Below, in pieces: positions 26,662 to 38,004 of a stretch of 64,000 nt of DNA (position 1 is the first letter of the stretch; each line of letters begins with the position of its first letter). The DNA comes from Ananas comosus (taxonomy: Eukaryota; Streptophyta; Magnoliopsida; Poales; Bromeliaceae). Position numbers and translations under genes: made by a program. The DNA lies in the NCBI RefSeq assembly GCF_001540865.1, contig NC_033636.1:10689091-10753090 (forward strand), read 5' to 3'. The notes beneath the pieces are model-generated. The model was not told where the DNA came from, searched no databases, and worked only from the letters and a program-made list of their open reading frames with translations.

Positions 26662-29571
26662 TTTTAAAATTTTAATTTTAATTGAAATTTAAATTTAGAT
26701 TTTAAATTATTTTAAAATAAAATTTAATAAAAATATTAATTTATGCAAACATCAAAAAATTTTGCCAAACAGCTTTTTAAAATCACTTAAGAAAAATCGC
26801 TTTTGTCTAAACTCAGTCAAACGCTCTACAGCTTTTAACCAAAATCACTTCTCCCAACCAAAATCACTTTTTCAGAAATTACTTTTTCCGAAATCACTTT
26901 TTCAGAAACTAGGCCGAACGGGCCCTGAGTCAGAGCAACGAACCGGAACTAATTGTTGTAATTGCAGCACAAAAAAATTCTAGTACTCGTTAAAGTTTTG
27001 TAATAAGCTGGAGGAATCTTAGTTACTTGTGCGCCCCTCCTGACCCAGTTAACTTCTTCAGTTAAATGTGAAAAGTCCCTTTTAGCTCCAAAATGAACTT
27101 CAATTGCTTGGTCCTTGGTCCGAGCGAAAATATAAATGTTAAAGTAGTGTATTCTGAGGTAAAAATCCAAAAATATAATGATTTTGTTATTGCTAAAATG
27201 ATACTTGTGAGAAAAATATGATTATCTAATTTCATAGCAAGCCTCTATTTGCTTCCACAACTTCAACTTAATTACGGATCATATTTCACTGATAGTCTAT
27301 GATGTTTGGAACTCAGTTCAATCAACTATAAAATATCGCACCTCGCTATCCCCTCCCTCTGCATCGAAATTAAATCATCTCACGAAAGATCTTGCATATG
27401 GTTGCTTATTCAATATCAAACAATTTAGATAGATGACTGGCCTATCAAACTCGACAAGTTAAAGGTTCCCAAATAGATCATGCTACTGAAACATTTCCAA
27501 ATAATCTCAACTTTCCATATTCCTCCTAAATCCTCAATAATCAACAAAACATAAAATGCTATACTCAATCGATCCCCGAACTTCGCTCATAAGCACCAAA
27601 TATATCAATAGAGCCAAATCTCGCAGAGCATAAAAGTCTTTTTTCAAAAAAAAAAAAAACAAAAAAACAAAAAAGTTAGGAAGAAATCGGTACCGTACCT
27701 TGTGGATGAGTCCGTCATCAAAGATGGAGCAGCTCAATTTCTTATAGAGCTCGTACAGAGCCTCCACCTCGTTCACCGTGACTTCACCCAAAGCGAAGAA
27801 CAAGAATATGTATAAGAACAAGTAGAGAGCACAGCAAAAGGGAGATCGAGGGGTTAGGGTTTCGATTACAGCATCGGGACTCATCGGCGAGGTCCTGGAA
27901 GTTCTTCATGTGGGGGCGAGGGCGAGGGCGGGGACGATGGATCGAGCGGAGATCGAAGCACTCGGCCACCCCGCAGAGGATCACCTCGGCGATTGCGATG
28001 AGCGGGACGAGCACCGCGCACAGCCACTCCCCCACCGTGAGCGACCCCGATCTCTGAAGCCAAAACGCCAGATCGAAGACGAAAACAACAGCGATCGAAT
28101 CGGATCAGCGGCGACGATGCAAACCCAGCCGAATTGATTCGAAACAAGAGAGGGAGAGAAATCCAACTCACGATGTCATCGGAGTAGGGACGAGAATCCA
28201 TTGGCGCCGCCGCAACACGCTTCCGCTTCTCCTCCTCCTCCTCCTCCTCCTCCTCCTCCTCCCCCTCTACAAATTTATTATTATTATTATTACGATTATA
28301 TTATTTTCTAATCTCGTCTTTATCTCTTTTTTAATAATTTTTTTCTTATGTTAAGAATCGAATGCGTCCTCCCACCGGGCAATCTGTTTGAGCTTAATTT
28401 ATGGGCAAAAAGTAAAGCGTATCGATGGACCCCGCACTTTCTCGATTTTGACACCAAGGATCTGTACTTTTTAATTACGAAATAATATTATTTTATTTTA
28501 GAATAGATTTTGATTTTTTAAAAAAATTAATTTATAAGCAAGAACCCAAAAGAACTTAGTTTTTGTGTAAGAACAATAATTCTTTTTTAGTAATCAGTAA
28601 TTAAAATAGTGTAGTAATTAAAAAGTGCCTTAATAAAATTATTTTTATAAAAAATAGTATGACCATAATAATTTTGTTAAAATATAATAATTAAGATAAA
28701 ATGAAATTAAAGTGAAACATTTTCTCGGAGTGGAGGAGGAATTATCCCGAATCCCAAAACTGGATAGTACAGGGACTAACTACACATTTTGCAGACAGTT
28801 AGAGACCGATACGGAAAAGCCTCATCTAACCACTCATTGGCCAATAAGTGGTGGGTCCGATCTTGCCGCGACACCGCAACTCATCGAAAGCGTCGGATGC
28901 GGAAGCAACGGAGGGGAGATGAGTCGATAAAATACGATAAGAAAATACTTTTCCTACGTAATATTACGTGTCGTGTATCGCGATGAGTCAATTATGATAT
29001 ATTTTTTACGATTTCATCGAAAAATACAAAAATATATTTCTATATTTTTTTTATCCTAATTCTATTTTATCTAATAGCGTCAGATAAGACTCAATACAAA
29101 ATTAAACCGAGAGCGGTTTCGAAAGTAGCTTGAAATACGGAATTACGAGTTTAAAAACTTGAACAACGGTTGGTACGTCTAGCTTAGCTCACTGAAAAAT
29201 TTTACTGTATTACATATTTTTAAAAAAATATATAATAATTTTTTTTATTAATTATGGGTGAGACGGATAAATTCAAAAATTATAATTTTATTAATTAAAA
29301 CATCACATCACATCAGTAATATAATTAAAATCATGCTATCATCACCAAGATGATGTCAGATAAGATCAATCACGATCGATCGTGAGCATGATCATGATTC
29401 CCCAGTGTTAACTTTCGTGTATGTTATTACTGGGGCAATTTTTTTATTAATAAACTCACATGACCAATTTTTTATTAGTGTATAACATTATGCCAAAAGT
29501 AATTATTTTATATTTTGAAAGTCCTAAAAGAGTTTTAAAACGTTATTCATATTTACTTTTCTAATATAATA
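26662..29571. repeat. Local duplication, copy A2 (CBL10 5' half and promoter)
   Basis: Copy A2 repeats A1 in the same orientation, starting right after the N at 26661. It differs by scattered substitutions, short indels and the absence of the hAT element. It ends near TTTTCTAATA at 29571, the same sequence with which A1 stops before the N. It contains CBL10 exons 1-3 but no exons 4-8. Confidence 0.9.
27699..28201 (-). pseudogene. Partial CBL10 copy: exons 1-3 only
   Basis: The exons 28172-28201, 27870-28053 and 27699-27781 match exons 1-3 of the CBL10 gene with the same splice sites and an open frame. Exon 2 is 6 bp longer and reads [13 protein letters not shown] where the full gene reads [11 protein letters not shown]. 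Downstream on the minus strand the copy runs into intron 3 sequence and then into the promoter of the complete gene at 26660, so EF-hands 2-4 are missing. It could act as an alternative upstream promoter and first exons if its exon 3 were spliced to exon 4 of the complete gene, or it may be the other haplotype placed in tandem. Confidence 0.8.
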
Positions 29572-30149
29572 AGTTACCATGATAATATCTAGCGGCAAGA
29601 GAAAAAGTTAGATGTTAACAGTGATGGAATATGGATGCGTATATATTTTAGTAGGGTTCATTGACTCCTCTGGGATGATGCAAAATACTTTATTTTGTAG
29701 GCCCCACTTGAGAAGAATTTTTTAGTTAGGCGTTTTTTTTTTAATTTTTTTTATTTTTGTATAATTTAGGGCGGAGCCATTGAGGAGCCAACAGTGGCCA
29801 TGGCCTCTCCTAAATTTTTTAAAATTACATAAAAATTCTTTATAATAAAAATTAAAATATTATAAATTTTAATTTTAGGATGTCAAATTAATATTTTTAA
29901 TAAAATTTGTGCCTTAATTTTTTTTTTTCAAATTTTTTAGTTCTTTTCCTTCAACTCTTACGGTCTTGTTCCTTTTTGAGCATATTGTCGTTATTATTGC
30001 TAGTAATAACTGATCGGCGAATCCGACAAACTTTTTTTCTTACTATTCGAGATTGAATTTTTTTCCTATCAAATCTAAATCTTGGCCTCCCCGAATCTTA
30101 ATTTCTGGCTTCATCCCTGACTATAATTGATCTCTGTTTGGAGTACAAG

Positions 30150-31186
30150 TTGACTCACAATGGTGGAAGAACGTGGTAGATTTGAAGAAAGTGTTCAAAA
30201 GCGGATTGAGCTACGGGCTAAGAGATGGATTACTTATTGATTTTTGGGCCGACAGATGGTGCGGTAACGCGTTTCTAAAGTCGTACTTCCCAGACATCTA
30301 TTCCCATGCTGATCTCAAAGAGGTGCGGGTCAGTAATTGTTTCTCTGCCTCGGGATGGAGATAGAGAAAAATTCTGAAAGGAGTGAAGCGAAACACACTA
30401 TATAGTAAATAGCGTGTTTTAGAGTTAAAGAACTCCCTATTTAACTTAACGGGTTGTGAATCAACCTGATGTCATCCATTGGAGATGGAATTCTGGAGAT
30501 ATATTTTCAGTCAAGTCAATGCATTCGTTCATCAAGATTGGGGGAGTTAAAGATGCTGCGACGCTCACCATCTGGAGACTGAATATTTTGACAAAAGTGA
30601 AAATATTTTTATGGTTAGTTTTAAAAAAGAGATTGTTTATTGTGAACAACCAACTTAAAAGGGGATGGGCAAATAACAATGGTTGTGTCATGTGTGGCGG
30701 TGATCTGAAGACAGTAGACCACTTGTTGGTGGGTTGTGCAGTCAACAAATCCCTTTTTATTTCCATTTTAACGAGCCCTACGTCTACCCCTCTTGTGAGG
30801 ACGCGAAGTTCGCCTGGGAAGAGCTGGTGAGGAGGGGGTCACAGATTGACACTTTGAAGCCTCAAATCCTTGTGGTGGTCATCTGGTGAATGATTTGGTG
30901 CGAAAAAAATAATATTATTTTCAAAACCTACCTATGAATGCTATCTCTACTGCTCATCGTATTAGAGTTCCGACGAAGGAGTGTACCGATTTTTGCAGAG
31001 TCAGGTAATGTTGCTTTTATTACATCTTTTGGTTCGAGCGCATGTTTTCACTTCTTTTATGCTTTTTTTAAGTTCCTTTTTTTTTTTGTCGTCTTCTTGA
31101 GATCCTATCTGCTTCACCCTATATGGCTAAATTTATTTATCTAATGAATAAAATAGGTAGCGTGCTATCTTCTTCTTAAAAAAAAG
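30150..31186 (+). mobile_element. LINE (non-LTR retrotransposon) 3' remnant
   Basis: Two frames carry the C-terminal part of a plant LINE reverse-transcriptase protein. At 30173-30364 is the linker typical for these elements (for example GLRDGLLIDFWADRWCG). At 30456-30800 is a zf-RVT-like zinc-binding segment with the motif IFLWLVLKKRL, then CVMCGG and VDHLLVGC. The frames are broken by a stop at 30361-30363 and by frame changes near 30800. The 3' end, TAGGTAGCGTGCTATC followed by CTTCTT and an A-tract (31178-31186), resembles the 3' tail of the SINEs at 37830 and 40309. The upstream reverse-transcriptase core and endonuclease are absent, so it is 5'-truncated. Confidence 0.8.
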
Positions 31187-31579
31187 TAATAAAACGAAAA
31201 CGCAATTGGTCAATTTAGCGCAGAAAGCGGATTCGGAAGTGGCTTGAGATACGGTGTTACAAGTAGATCAAGTTAAAAACTTTAAAAACGGTGGTCGGTA
31301 CTCGGTACGTCCAGCTCAGCTCCCGCGCGTCCACCGGCTTCTCGTACCTCGGACGAACTTCATGTTACTGGTCAAATCTCTACCGTACATTGATTGCACA
31401 ATCATATTATCATCATCAAGTTGATGTCGAGATGATCAAATCACGATCATATATGATCATCATCATGATCTCCCAGTGTTACACTTAATTTTGTATACTA
31501 TTAATGGGGCAATTTTTTTATTAACAATTCATACCACCAATTTACCTATAACCCGTCAGAAGTCTTTTTTTTTTTTTGG

Positions 31580-32523
31580 AAATACTTCAAAAATTTCTCT
31601 TGTGGTTTCGCACTTTCTTATTTTAGTACCATGTGGTTTAAAGTGTATCAGTTTGATACCCTGTGGTTTCATTATTTTTTTTTATTATCAATTTCACTAT
31701 TTTTTTTCTTAAATCGGTGACAAAGTTAAAATTAAAGGGTACTAAAGTAAAAATTTGATAAATCTAGGTGGGTATCTAAAATTTTTTATATATAATTTAA
31801 TAAAATATTAATAAAAAAGCTGTCGAAAAGATAAAAATGAAACCACATGTAGACCTGGCAATCTCGACCCATACCCACGGGTGCCCGCAGGTTACCTGCA
31901 AATTTGTGGGTATGGGTACCAATTTTTCGAACCAAAAAAATTACGGGTGAAATGGTGGATACCCATTAAGCTGTGGGCATTTTGGGTAACCTGTGGATAC
32001 CCACGGGTACCCGCACATATATTTTTTAATTAAAAAATATATTTTATCAATTAAAATAAATATATTTTTATTTATTCATCCTAGAAATTCTAATCCTAAT
32101 TTCTTATCGCGTCTTTTATATTACGAAATTTTTTTACTTTAAGACTTTAAATATTTTTATTGGATGTTATGATATTTTAAATAATGAGTTATGTTATATT
32201 TTTAAAACTTATATATATATGTATTTGCATTTAAAAAACATAAGAGAAAAAAAGAAAAAAAAAATTGCGGGTAACCCGTAGACCCGCCTACCTACCCGCA
32301 GGCGGATATGGATAAAGATATTGGTTATCCAAAAATTTATGGGTAAATTTTATTCATGCCCAAGTAACCCGCAGGTACAATCACCCGCTCGCGGATTACC
32401 CAACCCACCTGTTTGCCAAATCTATGTATCTAACCACAAGGAACCAAATTGATACACTTTAAACCATAGGGTACTAAAGTGAGAAAGTGCGAAACCATAG
32501 GGGAGTTTTTCGAAGTTTTCCTT
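31580..32523. mobile_element. Inverted-repeat element with ~100-bp ends
   Basis: The left arm (for example TGTGGTTTCGCACTTTC and GTGGTTTAAAGTGTATCA) is the reverse complement of the right arm near 32440-32510. A related, simpler copy lies at about 50600-50965, in reverse arrangement with the same ACTTTAAACCACAGGGTACTAA core. No coding frame is present. The middle is interrupted by the nested element at 31850-32424. Confidence 0.7.
31850..32424. mobile_element. hAT-like element nested in the inverted-repeat element
   Basis: The ends TAGACCTGGCAA and TTGCCAAATCTA form short inverted repeats, followed by subterminal runs such as CCCACGGGTACCCGC and ACCCGCAGG. The sequence AACCACA occurs just outside both ends (31841-31847 and 32432-32438) and may be part of an imperfect target duplication, though the exact border is unclear. 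There is no transposase frame. Confidence 0.55.
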
Positions 32524-33086
32524 TTTTTTTTTTAATGTTTTGGAAGACATAAAAAATTTAAAAACACTTTTAATCTTTACTTTTCTAATATTCTAAAATT
32601 GTTATGATAATCGCTCCGGAAGAAGCAAATAAAAATGTTTAGGTGTTTAAAAGGTTTTCTCCTTTTTCTTCAGAGAGAGAGAGAGCGAAAGAGAGCATAA
32701 AAAAGATGGAATTCACGATTTATTTCAACATAATTGATAGTTGAGGAACCTCCATATATTTTCATACTCCTAAAGCTGGAATATTGTAGTGTTATTGAAT
32801 TGCGTACGTAAATTATTCAAAAATCTTCACATTCTGCATGTTAACGCATTAATAAGCCAATAAGTGCGAACTGGAATTTTAAATTGTGTTAGTATAACGC
32901 TTTACAACATCATTAATTAAATGGCAAAACTTAGGAATAAGTATGGTATTATGGAATCCAAAATATCTTTTTTAGCCCTTGGATGCCTTGGATTTAGTGG
33001 AAATAAATAAAATAGTGGTACATCCGATGGTGAAAAAGTTAGAAATATACAAATAGTAATACTTTTAGAAGTATATATTATAGCTC

Positions 33087-33137
<51 letters not shown>

Positions 33138-33148
33138 GAGCTAGGCTG

Positions 33149-33373
33149 GAATACTATTGATAGCAAAAGACTCTTTTTGCTTTCAAGTTTTTAACACTTG
33201 AATGGAAAATTATAGGGTTAGGATAATATTAATCCCTTAGAGGTGAGTGGTCTCCCTAGGGTTGAGTGGTCCTCACTGGGTTATAGTATTTAATCCAATA
33301 GTTAGAAATGATGAAAAAAATTGATTCAAAGACTAAACTTGATAGCAAAATAGGCCTTTTGCTATCAATAGTA

Positions 33374-33376
<3 letters not shown>
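33149..33376. mobile_element. MITE with perfect 20-bp inverted ends
   Basis: GAATACTATTGATAGCAAAA at 33149-33168 is the exact reverse complement of 33357-33376. The 228-bp element is flanked by CT and TA microsatellites. A related copy starts near 37260 and runs into the assembly gap (GGGCTATTATTAGTAGCAAA, then the shared GGGGACCACTCAACCCTAG). Confidence 0.85.
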
Positions 33377-33408
<32 letters not shown>

Positions 33409-34171
33409 AGCCATGGCTACTATACTATTATGAGTATTGGAACTCTCGTACTCATAAGTTGTTTTAAATGATGGAGCTTCCGAATCGACGATCCACTCCG
33501 TTATTTTGCAATAACGGTGGACATATGAGAGCTATTTTAGAAAGAAAAAAAAGAGGATAAATCGAATATTTTCAAACGTATGAGGGGTATATAGGCAATT
33601 ATCTCTCTATATATATATAGTCAATTATGTTGAGTTTTCTAATTTTTTGCAGTAAGTTGCACGTTTTCGATTAAAAATTTTTACATCAAGCATGTTGAGG
33701 CATTAATATATAGAGTAAGAAGTAAGAGCTGGAGTTTTAACTTGTGAGAACATAATACTTGACTTACAACAGCATGAAATGACAAAGCTTAGAGATGAGT
33801 ATGATATTATGTGACACAATATATCAATTAAAGCTACTTTAATTTGGTTGCTTTATATTATGCTTCAATCATGCACTTACTATTAATGGGGCCACACTGC
33901 AGAAAAAATTGGAATGAACAAGAAGAATTTTTTTGCAAAAAAAACTTCTTTACTTGCGCATCCATGATCATCACATCTTTGATTACACGATTACGTGGCA
34001 AGCGCTCTTGGCCGTCTGATTCATGAGTACTGCGATTTGGAAAGGTAGAGATATTTGATTGATGTGATATCACATCACAAACAATTAAAGGTTGAATCTT
34101 CTTTCAATCCAATTACTCTGTCCTTATCCATCTTAGCCACACTATTACGAAAATTCTCGAAAATATCAGGA

Positions 34172-34470
34172 ATATATAATTCTCTAGTTTCAAATTACTC
34201 AAAATTTGTTTGAATTGTTAAGTAATATGAAGTTGTTCGTCAAAAGATTGTAAGAATTGTAGATAACGAATCAATTAATCAACTTAATTTAAGTATTTTG
34301 TATATCCTTTGTTATGGTATATGGAGTTTCAAACCATTCGAAATTTCTTGGAATTATCAATTATTAAGTAACATATAAATATTGATCGAAAGATTGTGAG
34401 AATTATAGGTAGCTAGCTAACCAATTAATCGACTTAATTTAAGTATTTTCTATATCCGTTGTTACGGAAT
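34172..34470. repeat. Two diverged ~150-bp tandem units
   Basis: The unit 34172-34325 is repeated with divergence at 34326-34470. Shared blocks include AGTTTCAAA, TTAAGTAA, CGAAAGATTGTGAGAATT or its variant, AATTAATCGACTTAATTTAAG and TATATCCGTTGTTACGG. There is no coding frame. Confidence 0.65.
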
Positions 34471-34721
34471 ATATATGTACACTATATATAAAAGAGCAAA
34501 TAAATTATTAGGTCTCTCAATTTTCTTGCAATAATACCTCTATATTTTTAAAATACACCTATACTTTAAATGCCATTATAATTTTTATTTGTTAAGAAAA
34601 AATAAAAGTCTTAAAAGAAAAAAACATTAATCCAAATTTTTCTATTCTACAAGTAGAGTTAAGTGAACAAAAATATAAATGGTAACGTAAATACTTTTAG
34701 ATATTAAAAGTTACTTTTGCA

Positions 34722-35063
34722 CAAGGTTTTAAGTGCCCGTCGGCACGGGGCGTATCGGCTGTGCCGTACCGTGCCAACAAGATACCGACACGATACAGAC
34801 CCCATGCCGATGGCATAACTTAAAACTCTTTATTCTTTAAATTAGTAAGTAATTTTCTCAATAAAGTTCAAAAGATGTGATAAAAAAATATAATAAATAG
34901 TTAGAATATTTTGTTGCTAAAGAAAATAAATATTTCATGTTATTATGTGTTGGCACATAAGAATTTTTTTGACTGGCATGCATCGGCATAGCTCGGCACG
35001 CACCGTGCCGTACCGTGCCGGCAAGTTTCCGGCACGACCCCGTGCCACGACACTTAAATCCTT
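34722..35063. mobile_element. MULE-like MITE, copy 1 (342 bp)
   Basis: The ends CAAGGTTTTAAGTGCC and, at the other side, CACTTAAATCCTT form terminal inverted repeats. The interior holds several GGCACGGT/ACCGTGCC palindromic blocks around an AT-rich core. The 9-bp flanks ACTTTTGCA (34713-34721) and ATTTTTGCA (35064-35072) differ at one base, consistent with the 9-bp target duplication of Mutator-like transposases. Two further copies lie in introns of the SCD1 gene (52501-52843 and 63462-63815). Confidence 0.8.
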
Positions 35064-35543
35064 ATTTTTGCAGAAGCGCCTAGTGAAGATACACATGCTG
35101 TTCCTTTCCCCTTTCGCTTTTACATGATCCTCGCAAGAAGCCATTGGCTAAGAATGCCTATGGTCATTATGCATGACAAGTCAAAGAGTCGTCGTGGTGA
35201 TCGAGCATAGTGGTTAGATGGTCATTGTTTCCGTTAGCCTTTTCCTTAGGATCGAAACAAAAGAAAAACGTGCGAGACATGTCGATGTTAAGTAGCTAGA
35301 GTGACATTTTTGTATCTACTACGACAATCAACGGTGACTATATATGATTGATCAGTGAATCAAGCTAGATTTGTTTCAATTACCGCTTAATTTGTCAATA
35401 TGTATCATTATCATCTACATCACCTTTTTTACTTGACAAGAAACAAAAAGAAAAATTGCAATCGACTAATCGATAGGTACAGTACACTGGTCAAGTTAAT
35501 TATACCGAATCATTAACTAAGTTTCATAGATACATATCTATTA

Positions 35544-36661
35544 TCTATTACTCTATATGAATCCTCAATAAAATTGATGACATGACAAGCCCTCCTTTTT
35601 TTAAATTTTTTATATTTTTTATATTTTTTAATGGTGGTTTATTTTTTTTTCTTACATTTAATGTTATTAATAGTTATAACTCCATTAATACTCACCTCTT
35701 AATTACTCTTTAATTTTATTTATATCCCATATAAATTTTTTAATAGTAAAATATTTAAGACATTAATTATAAAGAGAAAAAGCTGTTTAATTATTGCCCA
35801 AGAATAATGGCTTCAGTTTTACATGTTTATATTTTTACTATCTTATTATATTTAATGTTGCTAATGATAGCTGCATATTACATGCATATGTTTTCCTTTC
35901 CTAATTAATTAAATAATAAATACTATACTTTAGATGACAAATTAATATGTGGTAGTAAATATAGCTTCTCCAAGCTTGATAAACCCCAAACCCCACATCC
36001 GCGATCTCTCTGTCGAGCTCTTCCGCTCTCCTTCCCAAACCCTAAAACCCCAACCTTTCCTCTTCCTCCGCACCCTCCCTCGCCGCCGCCCCTCCGATCG
36101 GCGGCACCTCGATCCTCTCCGCCGGCCCCGCCGCCGTCCAGGCGGCGATGGCCATCTAGAAGGAGACCTCGGAGGAGGAGCGGCCGGAGACCTTCCTCCA
36201 CATGGCGGACCTCGCTATCGCCACGTCCGTGGGCGAGCGGTTCGAGCGGATGATCCGCGAGGCCCTTGACGAGGTGTGCGCGGTGCTCAAGGCCGCGGAC
36301 GGGGGCGCCGCATTCAAGGAAGATGCGTGGTCGCGCCCATTTACAACAATTTCAAATTCTTATACGACCCCCACTCCTACCCTCGATCACTCTTTTCTCG
36401 AAAAAATGTAAGAACTCTATAAGTTTTTAATTTTTATCCACCGCATCGCGTGAATTCCTACACTATATACATCATTGCTAAACTAAAAATATAACTAAAA
36501 TATCTCTATTTCCGATATAGGGACAACTCATTCTTTTTTATACTATTCATGAAAATTTAGATATAGAGTGGAGTTTAATATCTAAATTTTTTTCTACAAC
36601 TTTATTTATTTATTTATTTATACAGAATCTACCCGCTGCAACGCGCGGGTGCCTTCACTAG
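35544..36661. mobile_element. Non-autonomous Helitron (~1.1 kb) carrying a gene fragment
   Basis: The right end has the Helitron 3' signature: a hairpin with a 6-bp stem (ACCCGC 36631-36636 and GCGGGT 36645-36650), seven bases, then CTAG at 36658-36661, followed by T. The left end fits the 5' TC start (TCTATTACTCTATATGAATCC, preceded by A at 35543), giving the expected A/T insertion site. The left boundary is less certain, with an alternative TC at 35552. It encodes no Rep/helicase. Inside lies a captured coproporphyrinogen III oxidase fragment. Confidence 0.75.
36058..36339 (+). pseudogene. Coproporphyrinogen III oxidase fragment captured by a Helitron
   Basis: One frame reads as the end of a plastid transit-peptide region followed by the start of the mature enzyme: KETSEEERPETFL, then RFERMIREALDEVC and DGGAAFKEDAWSRP, which are characteristic of HemF-type coproporphyrinogen III oxidase of the chlorophyll and haem pathway. 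There is an in-frame TAG at 36157-36159 where the family has Glu (I*KETSEEER). Homology ends abruptly after WSRP at 36339. The rest of the enzyme is missing, so this cannot be functional. The stretch is much more GC-rich than its surroundings. Confidence 0.8.
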
Positions 36662-37181
36662 TAATTATAACAACACAAAGTTTTTTTTTTTTGGGTGTGA
36701 GGCACTTATAAATATGGTACTAACGTCTTAGTACAATTATCAACCCGACATATTTATCTACACTACCGTGAGGAAACGATAGGAAGGTAACAAAACCACC
36801 AAATTAAACTACTAACCTGTGGGATTAAACATGAAAATGGCCATATATATCTCAGCTATGGCCAAAGTCCAAAGAGATTATAAAAAGCAATGGTGCTCAT
36901 AAAACTAATTGTCATTTTTTTCTATAAAAGTACATTAGTAAGGAAATCTATATAATTCAAATTTAAGATTCAGTAAAAGAATTTTATTTTTTTTGGTACA
37001 GTATTCATCAAATAATTTAGTACTGTACAAACCAATTTTGCTCTCCCAACAAAAAAAAAAGAGATGTTTTTAGCCCGCAGATCTAGCCATGCTATCATTA
37101 ATACACTAGTTGTACTGTACGAACCAATTGTTGTTCGTGATGAGCGTGTCTCAGACATCAAAGACTTTTCAAAATAAGTAC

Positions 37182-37257
<76 letters not shown>

Positions 37258-37419
37258 GGACTGGGCTATTATTAGTAGCAAAATTCTATTGTTGCTATCA
37301 GTTTTTTAGCCTTTAGATCAACTCTTTTCATTATTTTTAACCATTAGATTAAATACTATAACCCAGTGGGGACCACTCAACCCTAGGGGGACCACTCAAC
37401 TCTAACCGACTAATATCAT
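36662..37419. other. Intergenic, with TA/GA microsatellites and a truncated MITE
   Basis: No gene is seen. A TA run at about 37184-37215 passes into a GA run to about 37256. From about 37257 a MITE related to the one at 33149-33376 begins and is cut by the assembly gap. Confidence 0.6.
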
Positions 37420-37444
37420 NNNNNNNNNNNNNNNNNNNNNNNNN
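37420..37444. other. Assembly gap (25 N)
   Basis: Twenty-five N characters of unknown true length. The first inhibitor gene block starts directly after it. Confidence 0.99.
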
Positions 37445-37829
37445 TCCATCATACGCCACGTGTAACCACGTCACATTTAATCCGCACGATTGACCACCCA
37501 TACGTGTGTAACTCGCGTGCCATGTCACCCCACAGCTCCACTGTTGACTCCCTCACGTGCACGCTGTGCACTTCGAATACAATTGTGGCAAATATTTTGT
37601 GAATTTAAAAATTAAAATGAATATCCGAATCCATAATCTAAAATATTTAATTTTACATTTTATAATTTTTTTGATTATTTGTCTAGTCTTCAAGTAGTTT
37701 AAAACTTAACAACTTTAAATGACTAATATAAGCGAAATTGCACTACTTAATCATTGGTTAAAAACTATTATAAAATTATAAAATTTGATTATATTTAACG
37801 AAGACGATCGGTAACTTGCTATCAGAAAT

Positions 37830-38004
37830 ACAGACCGTCCCTAACGCAAGTGACAAAAAGGCTTAGTGGTTGGTTACCCGAGATCCAAGTTCGAATCCTA
37901 GTTGATTCACATTTCCAGCTAAATTTGTTTTTAAATGAAATATGAAACGGATAGCATGCTACCTTTCTCTTTCTCAAAAAAAAAAAAAAAAAAAAAAAAA
38001 ACTG
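37830..38004 (+). mobile_element. tRNA-derived SINE, copy in B1
   Basis: The body carries tRNA-like polymerase III promoter boxes: GCTTAGTGGTTGG (A-box-like) and AGTTCGAATCCTAG (B-box). It ends with ATAGCATGCTACCTTTCTC and a long A-tract. It is flanked by the 12-bp target duplication GCTATCAGAAAT at 37818-37829 and 38005-38016. The 3' tail resembles the end of the LINE at about 31155-31186, which suggests a LINE partner. Confidence 0.85.

Larger units (their letters stand above)
31200..32650. repeat. Older diverged third copy (A3) of the CBL10 upstream flank
   Basis: Segments 31205-31560 and 32530-32650 align with the distal ends of copies A1 and A2: GCGGATTCGGAAGTGGCTTG, TACGTCCAGCTCAGCTC, ATGATCTCCCAGTGTTA and TATTAATGGGGCAATTTTTT, then TTTACTTTTCTAATATT. 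The match is interrupted by an inverted-repeat element at 31580-32523 with a further element nested in it. Divergence is clearly greater than between A1 and A2. Confidence 0.7.
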
